Below are positions 19,702 through 26,757 of a stretch of 35,892 nt of DNA, in pieces. The DNA is from a virus. The first letter of the stretch is position 1. Each line of letters begins with the position of its first letter. The position numbers and the translations under genes were made by a program. The stretch is from positions 1 through 35,892 of the IMG/VR virus record IMGVR_UViG_3300033141_003411, one strand, 5' to 3'. The notes below the pieces were generated by a model. It was not told the DNA's origin, made no database searches, and worked only from the letters and a program-made list of their open reading frames with translations.

Positions 19702-19796
19702 TTCATCAACCTATAAATAATATAAACATACGTAAATACATCTATAACCAATTTAAAACCTAACCAAAATAAAATTATCAAATCCCATTTAGGCAT
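19698..19796 (-). CDS. 32-residue membrane peptide
   Basis: ATG 19796 overlaps the stop of the upstream gene (TAATG). The peptide is MPKWDLIILFWLGFKLVIDV followed by FTYVYIIYRLMK, a single hydrophobic segment with a basic end. Stop-start overlap on both sides supports it as translated. Confidence 0.5.
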   Translation of the reverse strand: MPKWDLIILFWLGFKLVIDVFTYVYIIYRLMK

Positions 19797-20119
19797 TACT
19801 TCATACCTAATCTTTTTTCAATATCAACAAGAGCTTGTTTAACTTTGTCTTGAAAATCACCTAAAAACTCCCGATAACATTCTAAAAGAAAACTTTCAAG
19901 CTCAGCACCCTTCTTGTCCTTCACATCTTCGGGCTTTATCCAAAAACATCTTCCCCACTTTCTTATAGTAAAGCCCAAGTTTATATCTGGAATTAAAGAT
20001 ACTTGTATATAATTGTCTATATTCCAATAAAAACTCTCAATCTTTTCGTGGATTTTATATTTTTCTGAGTTAAAGTAATCTTCATAAAAAGAATCAGACA
20101 AATTAGAAATTGATTTCAT
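19796..20119 (-). CDS. Hypothetical protein downstream of DNA polymerase (107 residues)
   Basis: The start overlaps the polymerase stop as ATGA. The product is MKSISNLSDSFYEDYFNSEK, then SFYWNIDNYIQVSLIPDINLGFTIRKW and a long C-terminal helix ending DIEKRLGMK. No family is recognised. Its coupling to the polymerase gene suggests co-expression. Confidence 0.6.
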   Translation of the reverse strand: MKSISNLSDSFYEDYFNSEKYKIHEKIESFYWNIDNYIQVSLIPDINLGFTIRKWGRCFWIKPEDVKDKKGAELESFLLECYREFLGDFQDKVKQALVDIEKRLGMK

Positions 20120-21975
20120 GGCTTAGCTCCCGAATACTTTTTTCCTACACCAACCTCAGCAATTAAAGGAACACACATTTCAACAGCAGTTTCCATCGCT
20201 GCTTTAACAGACTTAGCTGCTTTCTCAGCATACTCGTCTTTAACTTCCAAAACAATTTCATCATGGATAATCAACAGCATTTTCAAATCCCACTGAGGGT
20301 TTTCCAAAATAATCTTCCGAACCTTTGTTGCAGCACATCTTATCATGTCCGCAGAATAACCCTGAATAAGAAAATTAAACGCTTGACGATAAGCTTTTGG
20401 AGTAAGGTCATAAAGCCTACGCCTGCGTCCTGATAACGTATAAACAAACTTATGATGTTTAAGAAAATTATGGCATCTGTCAATAGCATCTCTCACACCA
20501 GGGTATAAATTAAGAAAATCATCTATATAGCCCTGAGCAACCTTCTCACTAACCCCCCGACTTTTTGATACCCCAATAGCGGTTGTACCATAAAGAGTAG
20601 GAAATACTACAGTATTTTTAGTAGCATCACGTAATTTTTTATACTTTTTTTTAAGTTTTTTATACTCTGGATGTTTTGTGTATAACTGCTCATCTGGAAT
20701 ATTTAAACCAAAAGACCTGTTTGTTGTTTCCAAATGAATATCCTTATCATTATTAAGGGCCTCAATCAATCCAGAGTCTTTAGATACTTGTGCAAGTACT
20801 CTTAACTCTTGCCCTGAGTAATCTGCTACAATAAGAGTTTTACCTTCTGGGGCTATAATTGTTCCACGAAAGTCAACAGGATACTCTTTTCGCTCTTTCG
20901 GGGATTGTTGCAGGTTAGGATTAGAGCAACTAAGTCTTCCCGTTCTGGCTATGCAGTTATGAAATCCTGCATGAACCCTGCCATCAATATCAACAAATTT
21001 TTGAAAAGGATTGAGAAAACCCTGGTACAATTTTGTGGCTATCTTATATTGTCTCAGAGTATCAATAAACTCATGCTGACCCTTCAACTTGAGCATAGTT
21101 ACCTTACCCACACTTGGCTTTGGCTTACCTTTTTTACCCCCATCAGTATAATCCTCAATAACAAGTCCGAGTTTATTCTGGATAATCTCAACTAAGTCGT
21201 CTGGACTTGTCATTTTTATACCAGATAAGATTTCTTTTCTATCTGTAAATAGCATATTCTGTGTTTGATAATTTATACCCGCACAATCTCTTAATTTAAA
21301 TTCCATATTATAAATATCTTTTTCAACTTTAATTTTCAGTTTTTCAACTTTTTGTTGGTCAAACAAAACCCCGTTGATAGCCAAATCCATCAGAACAAGT
21401 TGAAAAGGCATTTCAATCTCATAAAACAATTTATCCAGTTTTTGCTGGTAGAGAGTTCGGTTAAAAATTTTGTGAAGCTGCCATGTCCAGATAGCATCAT
21501 TTGTAGCATATTCAATAAATTGTGAGGAATTAAATCCATATTTATGGGCTTGCTTATAAGTTAATGGTTTTTCTATGTGTAAATACTTCTTTGCTAAAGA
21601 TTTCAACCCAACCTTTATATTCTCGTTAATAAGGTGGCAGGCAGTCATAGTACAAAAAATGTGAGAAGTTATTTTTCTGCAACCTACTTTGTGCAATACC
21701 TTTAGGTCAAAAGGAGCATTGTGAAAAATAAGTTCCTGAAAAGCGTGGTTAAAAGATAAATAAGAATCTAAAGCAATTCGTATAACTTCATACTCAGGAT
21801 TTTCCCACATGTTCACATAACAAGCCCGCTTACCATCACAAAGACTGAAACCCCGAAGATTCAATTTACAATAACTTAAGTCAGTAGTCTCAGTATCTAA
21901 AGCAAGTTTATTTGACTCGATGTTTTCTACCCATTTCCGAAATTGAGTATAAGTTGTTATGCAGGTACATTCCAT
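20116..21975 (-). CDS. polA-like: Family A DNA polymerase with 3'-5' exonuclease domain
   Basis: The start at ATG 21975 overlaps the upstream stop (TAATG); the product has 619 residues. Exonuclease motifs are LALDTETTD (ExoI), IFHNAPFDLKVL (ExoII) and YATNDAIWTW (ExoIII), all intact. Polymerase motifs are ARTGRLSCSNPNLQQ, motif A VADYSGQELRVLAQ (family consensus DYSQIELR), motif B RDATKNTVVFPTLYG and motif C LLIIHDEIVLEV. There is no 5'-3' exonuclease domain, as usual for phage replicative enzymes. It is the phage replicative polymerase, in the operon driven by promoter P6. Confidence 0.93.
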   Translation of the reverse strand: MECTCITTYTQFRKWVENIESNKLALDTETTDLSYCKLNLRGFSLCDGKRACYVNMWENPEYEVIRIALDSYLSFNHAFQELIFHNAPFDLKVLHKVGCRKITSHIFCTMTACHLINENIKVGLKSLAKKYLHIEKPLTYKQAHKYGFNSSQFIEYATNDAIWTWQLHKIFNRTLYQQKLDKLFYEIEMPFQLVLMDLAINGVLFDQQKVEKLKIKVEKDIYNMEFKLRDCAGINYQTQNMLFTDRKEILSGIKMTSPDDLVEIIQNKLGLVIEDYTDGGKKGKPKPSVGKVTMLKLKGQHEFIDTLRQYKIATKLYQGFLNPFQKFVDIDGRVHAGFHNCIARTGRLSCSNPNLQQSPKERKEYPVDFRGTIIAPEGKTLIVADYSGQELRVLAQVSKDSGLIEALNNDKDIHLETTNRSFGLNIPDEQLYTKHPEYKKLKKKYKKLRDATKNTVVFPTLYGTTAIGVSKSRGVSEKVAQGYIDDFLNLYPGVRDAIDRCHNFLKHHKFVYTLSGRRRRLYDLTPKAYRQAFNFLIQGYSADMIRCAATKVRKIILENPQWDLKMLLIIHDEIVLEVKDEYAEKAAKSVKAAMETAVEMCVPLIAEVGVGKKYSGAKP

Positions 21976-22172
21976 TAAATCTGTTCCCCCCATAAACCAC
22001 TAAGCAGTAGCTCTCCAATCTTATCATTACACTCACGGCACACCCATTGTGGAATAGACCATGTAACCTCTATATTTATTATGTGCCCAACAGCATATTT
22101 TTTTGAAGAAACCCCCGGTGAAGCTACTCTTTTTTTACCACAAAGAACACATTTAAATCTTGGTCTTCTCAT
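21975..22172 (-). CDS. Zinc-finger protein upstream of the polymerase (65 residues)
   Basis: The product is MRRPRFKCVLCGKKRVASPG, then INIEVTWSIPQWVCRECNDKIG. CVLCG and CREC form a two-knuckle zinc finger. The SD is GAGGAAATATA-ATG. Both ends overlap the neighbouring genes (TAATG). Confidence 0.65.
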   Translation of the reverse strand: MRRPRFKCVLCGKKRVASPGVSSKKYAVGHIINIEVTWSIPQWVCRECNDKIGELLLSGLWGEQI

Positions 22173-22360
22173 TATATTTCCTCACTATTTGGAAATCGAG
22201 AACCTGCTTCTGGTTTTCTTAAACCTCTCTCCATTTCTCTAATACAATAAACACAATACGGAAATAATTTATCTGGATATTTTGAATCATACTTGAAATC
22301 ACTTTTAGGCAGTTCGCTATGACACTCCCAACACTGTTTTATGCCATCATCTCTAATCAT
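22172..22360 (-). CDS. Zinc-finger protein resembling the N-terminus of endonuclease VII proteins
   Basis: The 62-residue product has KQCWECHSELPKSDFKYDSKYPDKLFPYCVYCIREM. The CxxC-(20+)-CxxC layout with 'LPxxxF' matches the zinc motif that precedes the nuclease domain in phage endonuclease VII proteins such as the one at 29559. Here it stands alone. Overlaps: ATGA upstream and TAATG downstream. Confidence 0.6.
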   Translation of the reverse strand: MIRDDGIKQCWECHSELPKSDFKYDSKYPDKLFPYCVYCIREMERGLRKPEAGSRFPNSEEI

Positions 22361-22596
22361 TTATGTTTTCCACAATACTCACAACGTGTTGTAATATAAA
22401 GACCATTAAACCAAAAATGCTTCCATTTATGCCAACCAAGTTTACATCTAATTTTTATAGAATCGCTGCCACTTCCCTGTCGAAACCTATGCTTATTACA
22501 AACCTCACAACGATAAGCAATATGAAGGCCTTTATAGTAAAGTTTTGTCTCCCTATGCCAACCAAACTTACATTTAATTTTTTGTATAAATTTCAA
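22357..22596 (-). CDS. Duplicated Cys/His knuckle protein, TTG start
   Basis: TTG 22596 overlaps the upstream stop (TTGA) with GGAG seven bases before it. The 79-residue product contains two copies of one module: IKCKFGWHRETKLYYKGLHI with RCEVCNKH, and IRCKLGWHKWKHFWFNGLYI with RCEYCGKH. A third copy is in the upstream gene. Each module has C-x3-GWH plus CxxC, suggesting a treble-clef-like zinc knuckle. Confidence 0.6.
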   Translation of the reverse strand: MKFIQKIKCKFGWHRETKLYYKGLHIAYRCEVCNKHRFRQGSGSDSIKIRCKLGWHKWKHFWFNGLYITTRCEYCGKHK

Positions 22597-22811
22597 AAAG
22601 ATTCTCCAGCAAGTGAATAGTACTCAACTTTTCTCACCTCACCACAAAAAACACATCTTTCTTCCATTTTCCTTCGCAACCGGTCATACCTGCCCCCAAT
22701 AAGCATATCATTCCAACAAAGGTCAAGCGGGACAGCTATTGGCCCCAAATCAAACCACCGCCACTTATGCTTGCCCAACCTACATTTAATTTTTTGTATT
22801 GAATTTATCAT
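22593..22811 (-). CDS. Cys/His knuckle protein, first gene of the polymerase operon
   Basis: The 72-residue product has QKIKCRLGKHKWRWFDLG, a loop rich in L, D and R, and ERCVFCGEVRKVEYY. The C-x-L-G-x-H-K-W plus CxxC module matches the two copies in the next gene. ATG 22811 is exactly seven bases after the -10 of promoter P6 and has no SD, so a leaderless mRNA is predicted. Confidence 0.65.
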   Translation of the reverse strand: MINSIQKIKCRLGKHKWRWFDLGPIAVPLDLCWNDMLIGGRYDRLRRKMEERCVFCGEVRKVEYYSLAGESF

Positions 22812-22817
22812 ATTCGT

Positions 22818-22846
22818 ATTATACCATAATTAGAAACCAAAGTCAA
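22818..22846 (-). promoter_or_regulatory. Promoter P6 for the DNA polymerase operon
   Basis: The minus strand reads TTGACT (22846-22841), a 17-base spacer ending TAATTATGG, and TATAAT (22823-22818), then ACGAAT and ATG 22811. Confidence 0.85.
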
Positions 22847-23087
22847 GTAAAAAACCCACAAATTTATAAATTATTTTAAAAACCTGTAAATATACTTATA
22901 GACTTTCGCAGAGGAATGGTTATATATCTGTTATTGTGTATTCTCATGTATAAGGCGGGAGATAGTATTCAAAGCTCTCTATCCCTGCGAGCTTTTCATA
23001 TTCATCCTGGTAACTGGCAATATTAAGATTTTATGGTCGCATCCTGCTCCCAGCGTACATCCTGTACTTCAAAGGAAGCTTTTTTAC
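22847..23087 (-). ncRNA. Putative non-coding transcript or leader from P7
   Basis: P7 predicts transcription from about 23087 through 240 bases without a supported gene before P6. The RNA has AAAGCTC/GAGCTTT, a perfect 7-bp inverted repeat (22971-22977 and 22989-22995), overlapping an alternative GATAG/CTATC pairing, and a GTAC-AGGAT-GTAC hairpin. A minus-strand stretch at 23030-22944 reads IASYQDEYEKLAGIESFEYY in one frame but has no ATG, GTG or TTG start, so it may be a gene relic. Confidence 0.4.
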
Positions 23088-23093
23088 AAGGAT

Positions 23094-23123
23094 ATTATAC
23101 CATAATTGACCCCTTCTTGTCAA
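23094..23123 (-). promoter_or_regulatory. Promoter P7
   Basis: The minus strand reads TTGACA (23123-23118), an 18-base spacer ending CAATTATGG, and TATAAT (23099-23094). It is the outermost leftward promoter. Confidence 0.8.
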
Positions 23124-23149
23124 GGAAAAAATAAAATAAATCTGTTCAA

Positions 23150-23438
23150 AATAGCAGATTTCGTGGAAATTACTCAGGGCTAAACCCTACAAATAGATTA
23201 ACCTCTATAACCTGTCATAAAAAAAGGGGGGGTTGTTATAGGATAGGCTAACTATTATAAAAGTTATATAAGTATCTAACTCTTTTTTTAGCCTAAAAAT
23301 GAGGTTTTAGACATTAAGAAAATATTAAGATTATATTAAGACAAAGGTAAGTTTATAACAATTATAACGATATTAACGATTATAGCAATTAGTGTTTTAA
23401 AATATTTATAAAATATTAAGAATTTTTAAAGATTTTTC
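23150..23438. other. AT-rich divergent intergenic region, candidate replication origin
   Basis: No gene is supported here. It holds CTATAAC...GTTATAG (7-bp inverted repeat around a G-run, near 23201-23241), TTATATAAGTA, many ATTAAG/ATTAAGA repeats, and TTATAACAATTATAACGATATTAACGATTATAGC with several related ATAACGAT / TTAACGAT units. It separates leftward and rightward transcription. High AT content, short repeats and position fit an origin, but this is inferred. Confidence 0.45.
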
Positions 23439-23467
23439 TTGACTTTGGGGTTAAATTGTGGTATAAT
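23439..23467 (+). promoter_or_regulatory. Promoter P8, rightward promoter for the late operon
   Basis: The plus strand reads TTGACT (23439-23444), a 17-base spacer ending AAATTGTGG, and TATAAT (23462-23467), then ATCTGT and an ATG at 23474. It is the only rightward member of the family. Confidence 0.85.
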
Positions 23468-23473
23468 ATCTGT

Positions 23474-23560
23474 ATGATAAATTTAATTTATTTCAGAACT
23501 GGGTTTTTGGGGGCTGAGGCCGGAAAAGAAGTGTCAAGCCCCCTAAGCCCCAAATCTTAA
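23474..23560 (+). CDS. Possible leaderless 28-residue leader peptide
   Basis: The ATG lies exactly seven bases after the P8 -10 box, as in three leftward units. The peptide is MINLIYFRTGFLGAEAGKEV followed by SSPLSPKS, ending 19 bases before the next start. Its 3' half overlaps a hairpin at 23509-23543. It may be a translated leader that influences expression of the terminase operon, or a chance ORF. Confidence 0.4.
   Translation: MINLIYFRTGFLGAEAGKEVSSPLSPKS
23509..23543 (+). other. Leader hairpin before the terminase operon
   Basis: GGGGGCT (23509-23515) pairs perfectly with AGCCCCC (23537-23543) across a 21-base loop. A second AGCCCC at 23545-23550 offers an alternative partner. It lacks a following U-run, so it is more likely a leader structure than a terminator. 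Confidence 0.5.
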
Positions 23561-23579
23561 CATTTTCCAAAGGGTTATT

Positions 23580-23753
23580 ATGAAACGTTGTGAGCGTTGC
23601 GGATTGTCAAAACCAAAATCAGCATTTTACCAGCGTGAGGACCGAATTGGGCAAAGTGAGTATGCCTGGTGTATTAGCTGTTGTAAGCAAGAGGGCAGAG
23701 TAACTAAAACAAAATACAATAAATTACATTATGATAAGGGGTATTTACACTAA
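23580..23753 (+). CDS. Small zinc-finger protein before the terminase (57 residues)
   Basis: The product is MKRCERCGLSKPKSAFYQRE, then YAWCISCCKQEGRVTKTKYN. CERCG and CISC with the 'KPKSAFY' turn match the zinc motif found at the N-terminus of phage endonuclease VII-like proteins and of the gene at 22172. The SD is AAAGGGTTATT-ATG and the stop overlaps the next ATG (TAATG). Confidence 0.65.
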   Translation: MKRCERCGLSKPKSAFYQREDRIGQSEYAWCISCCKQEGRVTKTKYNKLHYDKGYLH

Positions 23754-24388
23754 TGGCAAGAAAACCTTTGAATAAGAAGGAAGCCGAGAAATCCGATTAC
23801 AAGAATTGGGATGATGACGTCAAGATATATAAAACCCGGAAACGAGTTAAGTGGGATTATAATTTTGTGAAAATTGCTGCTCGGTTGGTAGCTTCTGGGC
23901 ATTCTGAAAAGGATTTGGGGTATGTTCTTGGGGTACGGGCGAGTACAATTGCGAAATGGAAACAACGTTATCCTCAATTTAAAGCAGCCTGTAGTAACGG
24001 TAAGAATATTGCAAAAAATTACTTAATATCAAGCGGTTTGAAAGCAGCCTGTGGGTATGATTATGAAGAAGAAACTTGGGAAAGAAGGAAAAAAGGCGAG
24101 GGTGAGAATGGCGACCCTTTTTGGGAAATGGTTTGCATTAAAAAAACGAAGAAACATCAAAAGCCGGACGCAAGCTTGCTTCAATTCTTTTTAATTAACA
24201 TGTCGGATGAATTTACGAACACACGGACGGTGAATGTAAATGAAACGAAAAAAAGTTTAGATGTCAAAATAACGGGCCAAATTGAGTCAGACACTATTCG
24301 GGATTTTGCAGGACGTTTACTTGCCCAAGCAGATGAGGCGGATAAGAAAAAAGTTAAAAGTAAAGTAATTGATAGTAAGTTGGCTTAA
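23753..24388 (+). CDS. terS: Terminase small subunit
   Basis: The 211-residue protein has a central HTH (about 38-75: FVKIAARLVASGHSEKDLGYVLGVRASTIAKWKQRYPQF) followed by the helical segment IAKNYLISSGLKAAC and an acidic/basic C-terminus. The layout and position directly upstream of the P-loop protein and large terminase support a DNA-recognition subunit that binds the packaging site. The identification rests on the HTH and context. Confidence 0.75.
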   Translation: MARKPLNKKEAEKSDYKNWDDDVKIYKTRKRVKWDYNFVKIAARLVASGHSEKDLGYVLGVRASTIAKWKQRYPQFKAACSNGKNIAKNYLISSGLKAACGYDYEEETWERRKKGEGENGDPFWEMVCIKKTKKHQKPDASLLQFFLINMSDEFTNTRTVNVNETKKSLDVKITGQIESDTIRDFAGRLLAQADEADKKKVKSKVIDSKLA

Positions 24389-24398
24389 GGAGACCGGG

Positions 24399-24731
24399 AT
24401 GAGAATAATAGAAAGACCCCGAAATAGTGGTAAAACTACCATATTACTGCATTTTATGATGTTGGTTAATGACAGTATTTATGTGGCACGAACTTGTGCA
24501 CAGGCGAAAAAAGTTTTTGAGATGTCTAAAAGATTGGGGTGTAATTTAGATGCTTCACGGTTTATTGGTATGAAAGACCCCTTGATTGAGAAATACCACT
24601 ATCAGTTTTTGATTGATGACTTTGATTGCATTGTTAAAAAACAGGGCAGTGCTGCGTATAACTTGTTAGATGTTGCAAGTGTTATTACACTAACACAACA
24701 AAAAGAAAAAAGTAAGTTACTTGATGAATAG
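24399..24731 (+). CDS. Small stand-alone P-loop protein next to the terminase
   Basis: ATG 24399 has TAAGGAGACCGGG upstream; the ORF extension before it overlaps terS. The 110-residue product has IIERPRNSGKTTILLHFMM (Walker A-like, with Arg at the usual Gly/Ala position) and YQFLIDDFDCIV (Walker B-like hhhhDD). It is too short for a complete ATPase motor. Similar mini P-loop proteins occur next to terminase genes in other phages, with unknown role. Its last bases overlap the large terminase start. Confidence 0.65.
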   Translation: MRIIERPRNSGKTTILLHFMMLVNDSIYVARTCAQAKKVFEMSKRLGCNLDASRFIGMKDPLIEKYHYQFLIDDFDCIVKKQGSAAYNLLDVASVITLTQQKEKSKLLDE

Positions 24732-26757
24732 TCTAAAAGTATTTGACAGCCCAGAAGCTCTTTTAAAGATTGTGCCTCGGACTGTTGTCGAAAATCTTAA
24801 ATTCAGGATGGACTTCCATCGCAGGGTGGCTACTGACCCCAGTATGCAGCAGGTTTTTTTGGAAATGTGTTTTCAAAAGCCACAACTCTACTATGACCTG
24901 TGTTGCTTCACTTACGACCCACGACAGCCCAGGGGTTGTGTAAACCGTCCATTTATTTTAAGAGAGGCCCAAGTTGAGGCGGTTAATGAGTTAAAATCAG
25001 GGATTGACAACGGTCGGAATAAACTTATTGACAAGTCAAGAGAAGAGGGGGCAACTGAGCTTATTATTAAACTATTCGCTCTTTATTGGAAAATTTTCCC
25101 ACAAGAGTCATTTTTAATAGGCTCACGTGCTGCCGAATTTGTGGATGCTGGTGTAGAAGTATCAAAAGGACAGTTGACGGGGGTTCACAAATGTTTGATG
25201 CACAAACTCCTCTATGCTGTGGTACATTGGCCAAAATGGATGCAGCCAAATTTTCTTAAAACGTATATGCGGGCAGAAAACTTGGATAATGGCAGTGTTA
25301 TTTATGGGCAGTCATGTAATGAAAACTTTGGTGCGGGGGATAGATGCAGGGCAGTTATGGTTGATGAGCATGGTCGTATGGAGCACAAGATAGCTGCCGC
25401 AATTGTTGATAACTTGCCTGATGTAACGGAGTGTGTTATATATAATTCTACTCATTTCTATGGGATGGGACATCCATATAATAGGCTGCTTTCAAGTGGT
25501 AAAATTGATGTGATAGTGCTTCCTTGGGAAAGGAATACTGAGAAAAACCAAGGTTTATACAGGTCTCCAAGTTATGATATTATTGAAATAAAGGATATTG
25601 AATACTACAAAAAGTTAGCTCCGTTAGCTTTTGAAAACATAAAGGCAATGGAGCCTTTTAAGTTAAGTACCTTTACAAAAGACATGCTAACACTTCCAGA
25701 AAAGGAAGCGAAAGTCCTTAAAAACATTAGTTTTATAGCTGATGGGGGCGATACTAATGAGGGGGGTTGGAGAAGTGCTTGGTATGACATGGAAGAAAAG
25801 AAACGAACTCGTAGGGGGATGGCACAAAATGTTGACCGCAACCCAATGGGGTCAGGTGCTATGTTCTTTTCTCCGGCCACATTGCGAAGAATACGATTAG
25901 AAACTATTCGTCCTGCGAGATATAAAGGTGAAATTCAGTTTACATTAAAGACAGAAGGTAAAAATCATATACCAAAAATATCACAACCGTATTTTAAAGA
26001 GGGCGGACGTGGGAGACTTAGATGGTGGGGGAAGTTGATAAAGGGCAGACCAGACCAAGCTCATAACTATATTGTAGCTTGTGATATTGCCAGAGGCATG
26101 GGTTCTTCTAATTCTGTAGCACAAATTATAGATGCAAATACAAATGAACAGGTTGGGCTTTGGGTTTGTCCAAATACTACCCCGGATGCTTTTGCAGACC
26201 AATCAGTAGCAATTTGTATGTGGTGTGGTGGGTTGACGAGGAAAGCTTTTTTGATTTGGGAAGAAAATGGTCCCGGTGGAGCTTTTGACCAGAGACGGCG
26301 AAAGCTTGGTTATAGTTTTGTTTATGTGCGAAAAAATGAAAGAGCAAGGACAAGGAAAAAGAAACAGACTTTTGGTTGGCACTCAGGTAGGACAGAGAAG
26401 TTTGATTTACTGCAAGAACTTGATTTAGCTTTAGCCAGAGGTTTGCAAACAAGACCTAATGATAAGTTTATAATTTTACACGATGGGGAGACTTTGACGG
26501 AACTTGAGACATACATTACATTTGATAACGGGGAGATTGGACCATCGGGATTGTCCGAGGATGTTACCAGTGGGGCAAAAGCAGCACACGGTGATAGGGT
26601 AATTGCTCTGGGCTTAACAGTTTTGGCAATGAAGGAGCAAATAAAAGCTGCTATGGTTGAGGTAAGAAAGATTCCGAAAAATTGTTTTGCTTATCGTGCT
26701 CGTTTGCGGCAAAGAGCATTAAATCAACCAGATTATAGTAGAAAGTTTTTAAAATAA
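24724..26757 (+). CDS. terL: Terminase large subunit
   Basis: The 677-residue protein has an N-terminal ATPase: DKSREEGATEL (Walker A variant of the KSRxxGxT type), then a Walker B AVMVDEHGRM. The C-terminal RNase H-like nuclease shows IVACDIARGMG (first Asp), FLIWEENGPGG (Glu) and AAHGDRVIALGL (last Asp). It packages DNA into proheads and cuts the concatemer. ATG 24724 is preferred over TTG 24721. The stop overlaps the next ATG (TAATG). Confidence 0.88.
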   Translation: MNSLKVFDSPEALLKIVPRTVVENLKFRMDFHRRVATDPSMQQVFLEMCFQKPQLYYDLCCFTYDPRQPRGCVNRPFILREAQVEAVNELKSGIDNGRNKLIDKSREEGATELIIKLFALYWKIFPQESFLIGSRAAEFVDAGVEVSKGQLTGVHKCLMHKLLYAVVHWPKWMQPNFLKTYMRAENLDNGSVIYGQSCNENFGAGDRCRAVMVDEHGRMEHKIAAAIVDNLPDVTECVIYNSTHFYGMGHPYNRLLSSGKIDVIVLPWERNTEKNQGLYRSPSYDIIEIKDIEYYKKLAPLAFENIKAMEPFKLSTFTKDMLTLPEKEAKVLKNISFIADGGDTNEGGWRSAWYDMEEKKRTRRGMAQNVDRNPMGSGAMFFSPATLRRIRLETIRPARYKGEIQFTLKTEGKNHIPKISQPYFKEGGRGRLRWWGKLIKGRPDQAHNYIVACDIARGMGSSNSVAQIIDANTNEQVGLWVCPNTTPDAFADQSVAICMWCGGLTRKAFLIWEENGPGGAFDQRRRKLGYSFVYVRKNERARTRKKKQTFGWHSGRTEKFDLLQELDLALARGLQTRPNDKFIILHDGETLTELETYITFDNGEIGPSGLSEDVTSGAKAAHGDRVIALGLTVLAMKEQIKAAMVEVRKIPKNCFAYRARLRQRALNQPDYSRKFLK

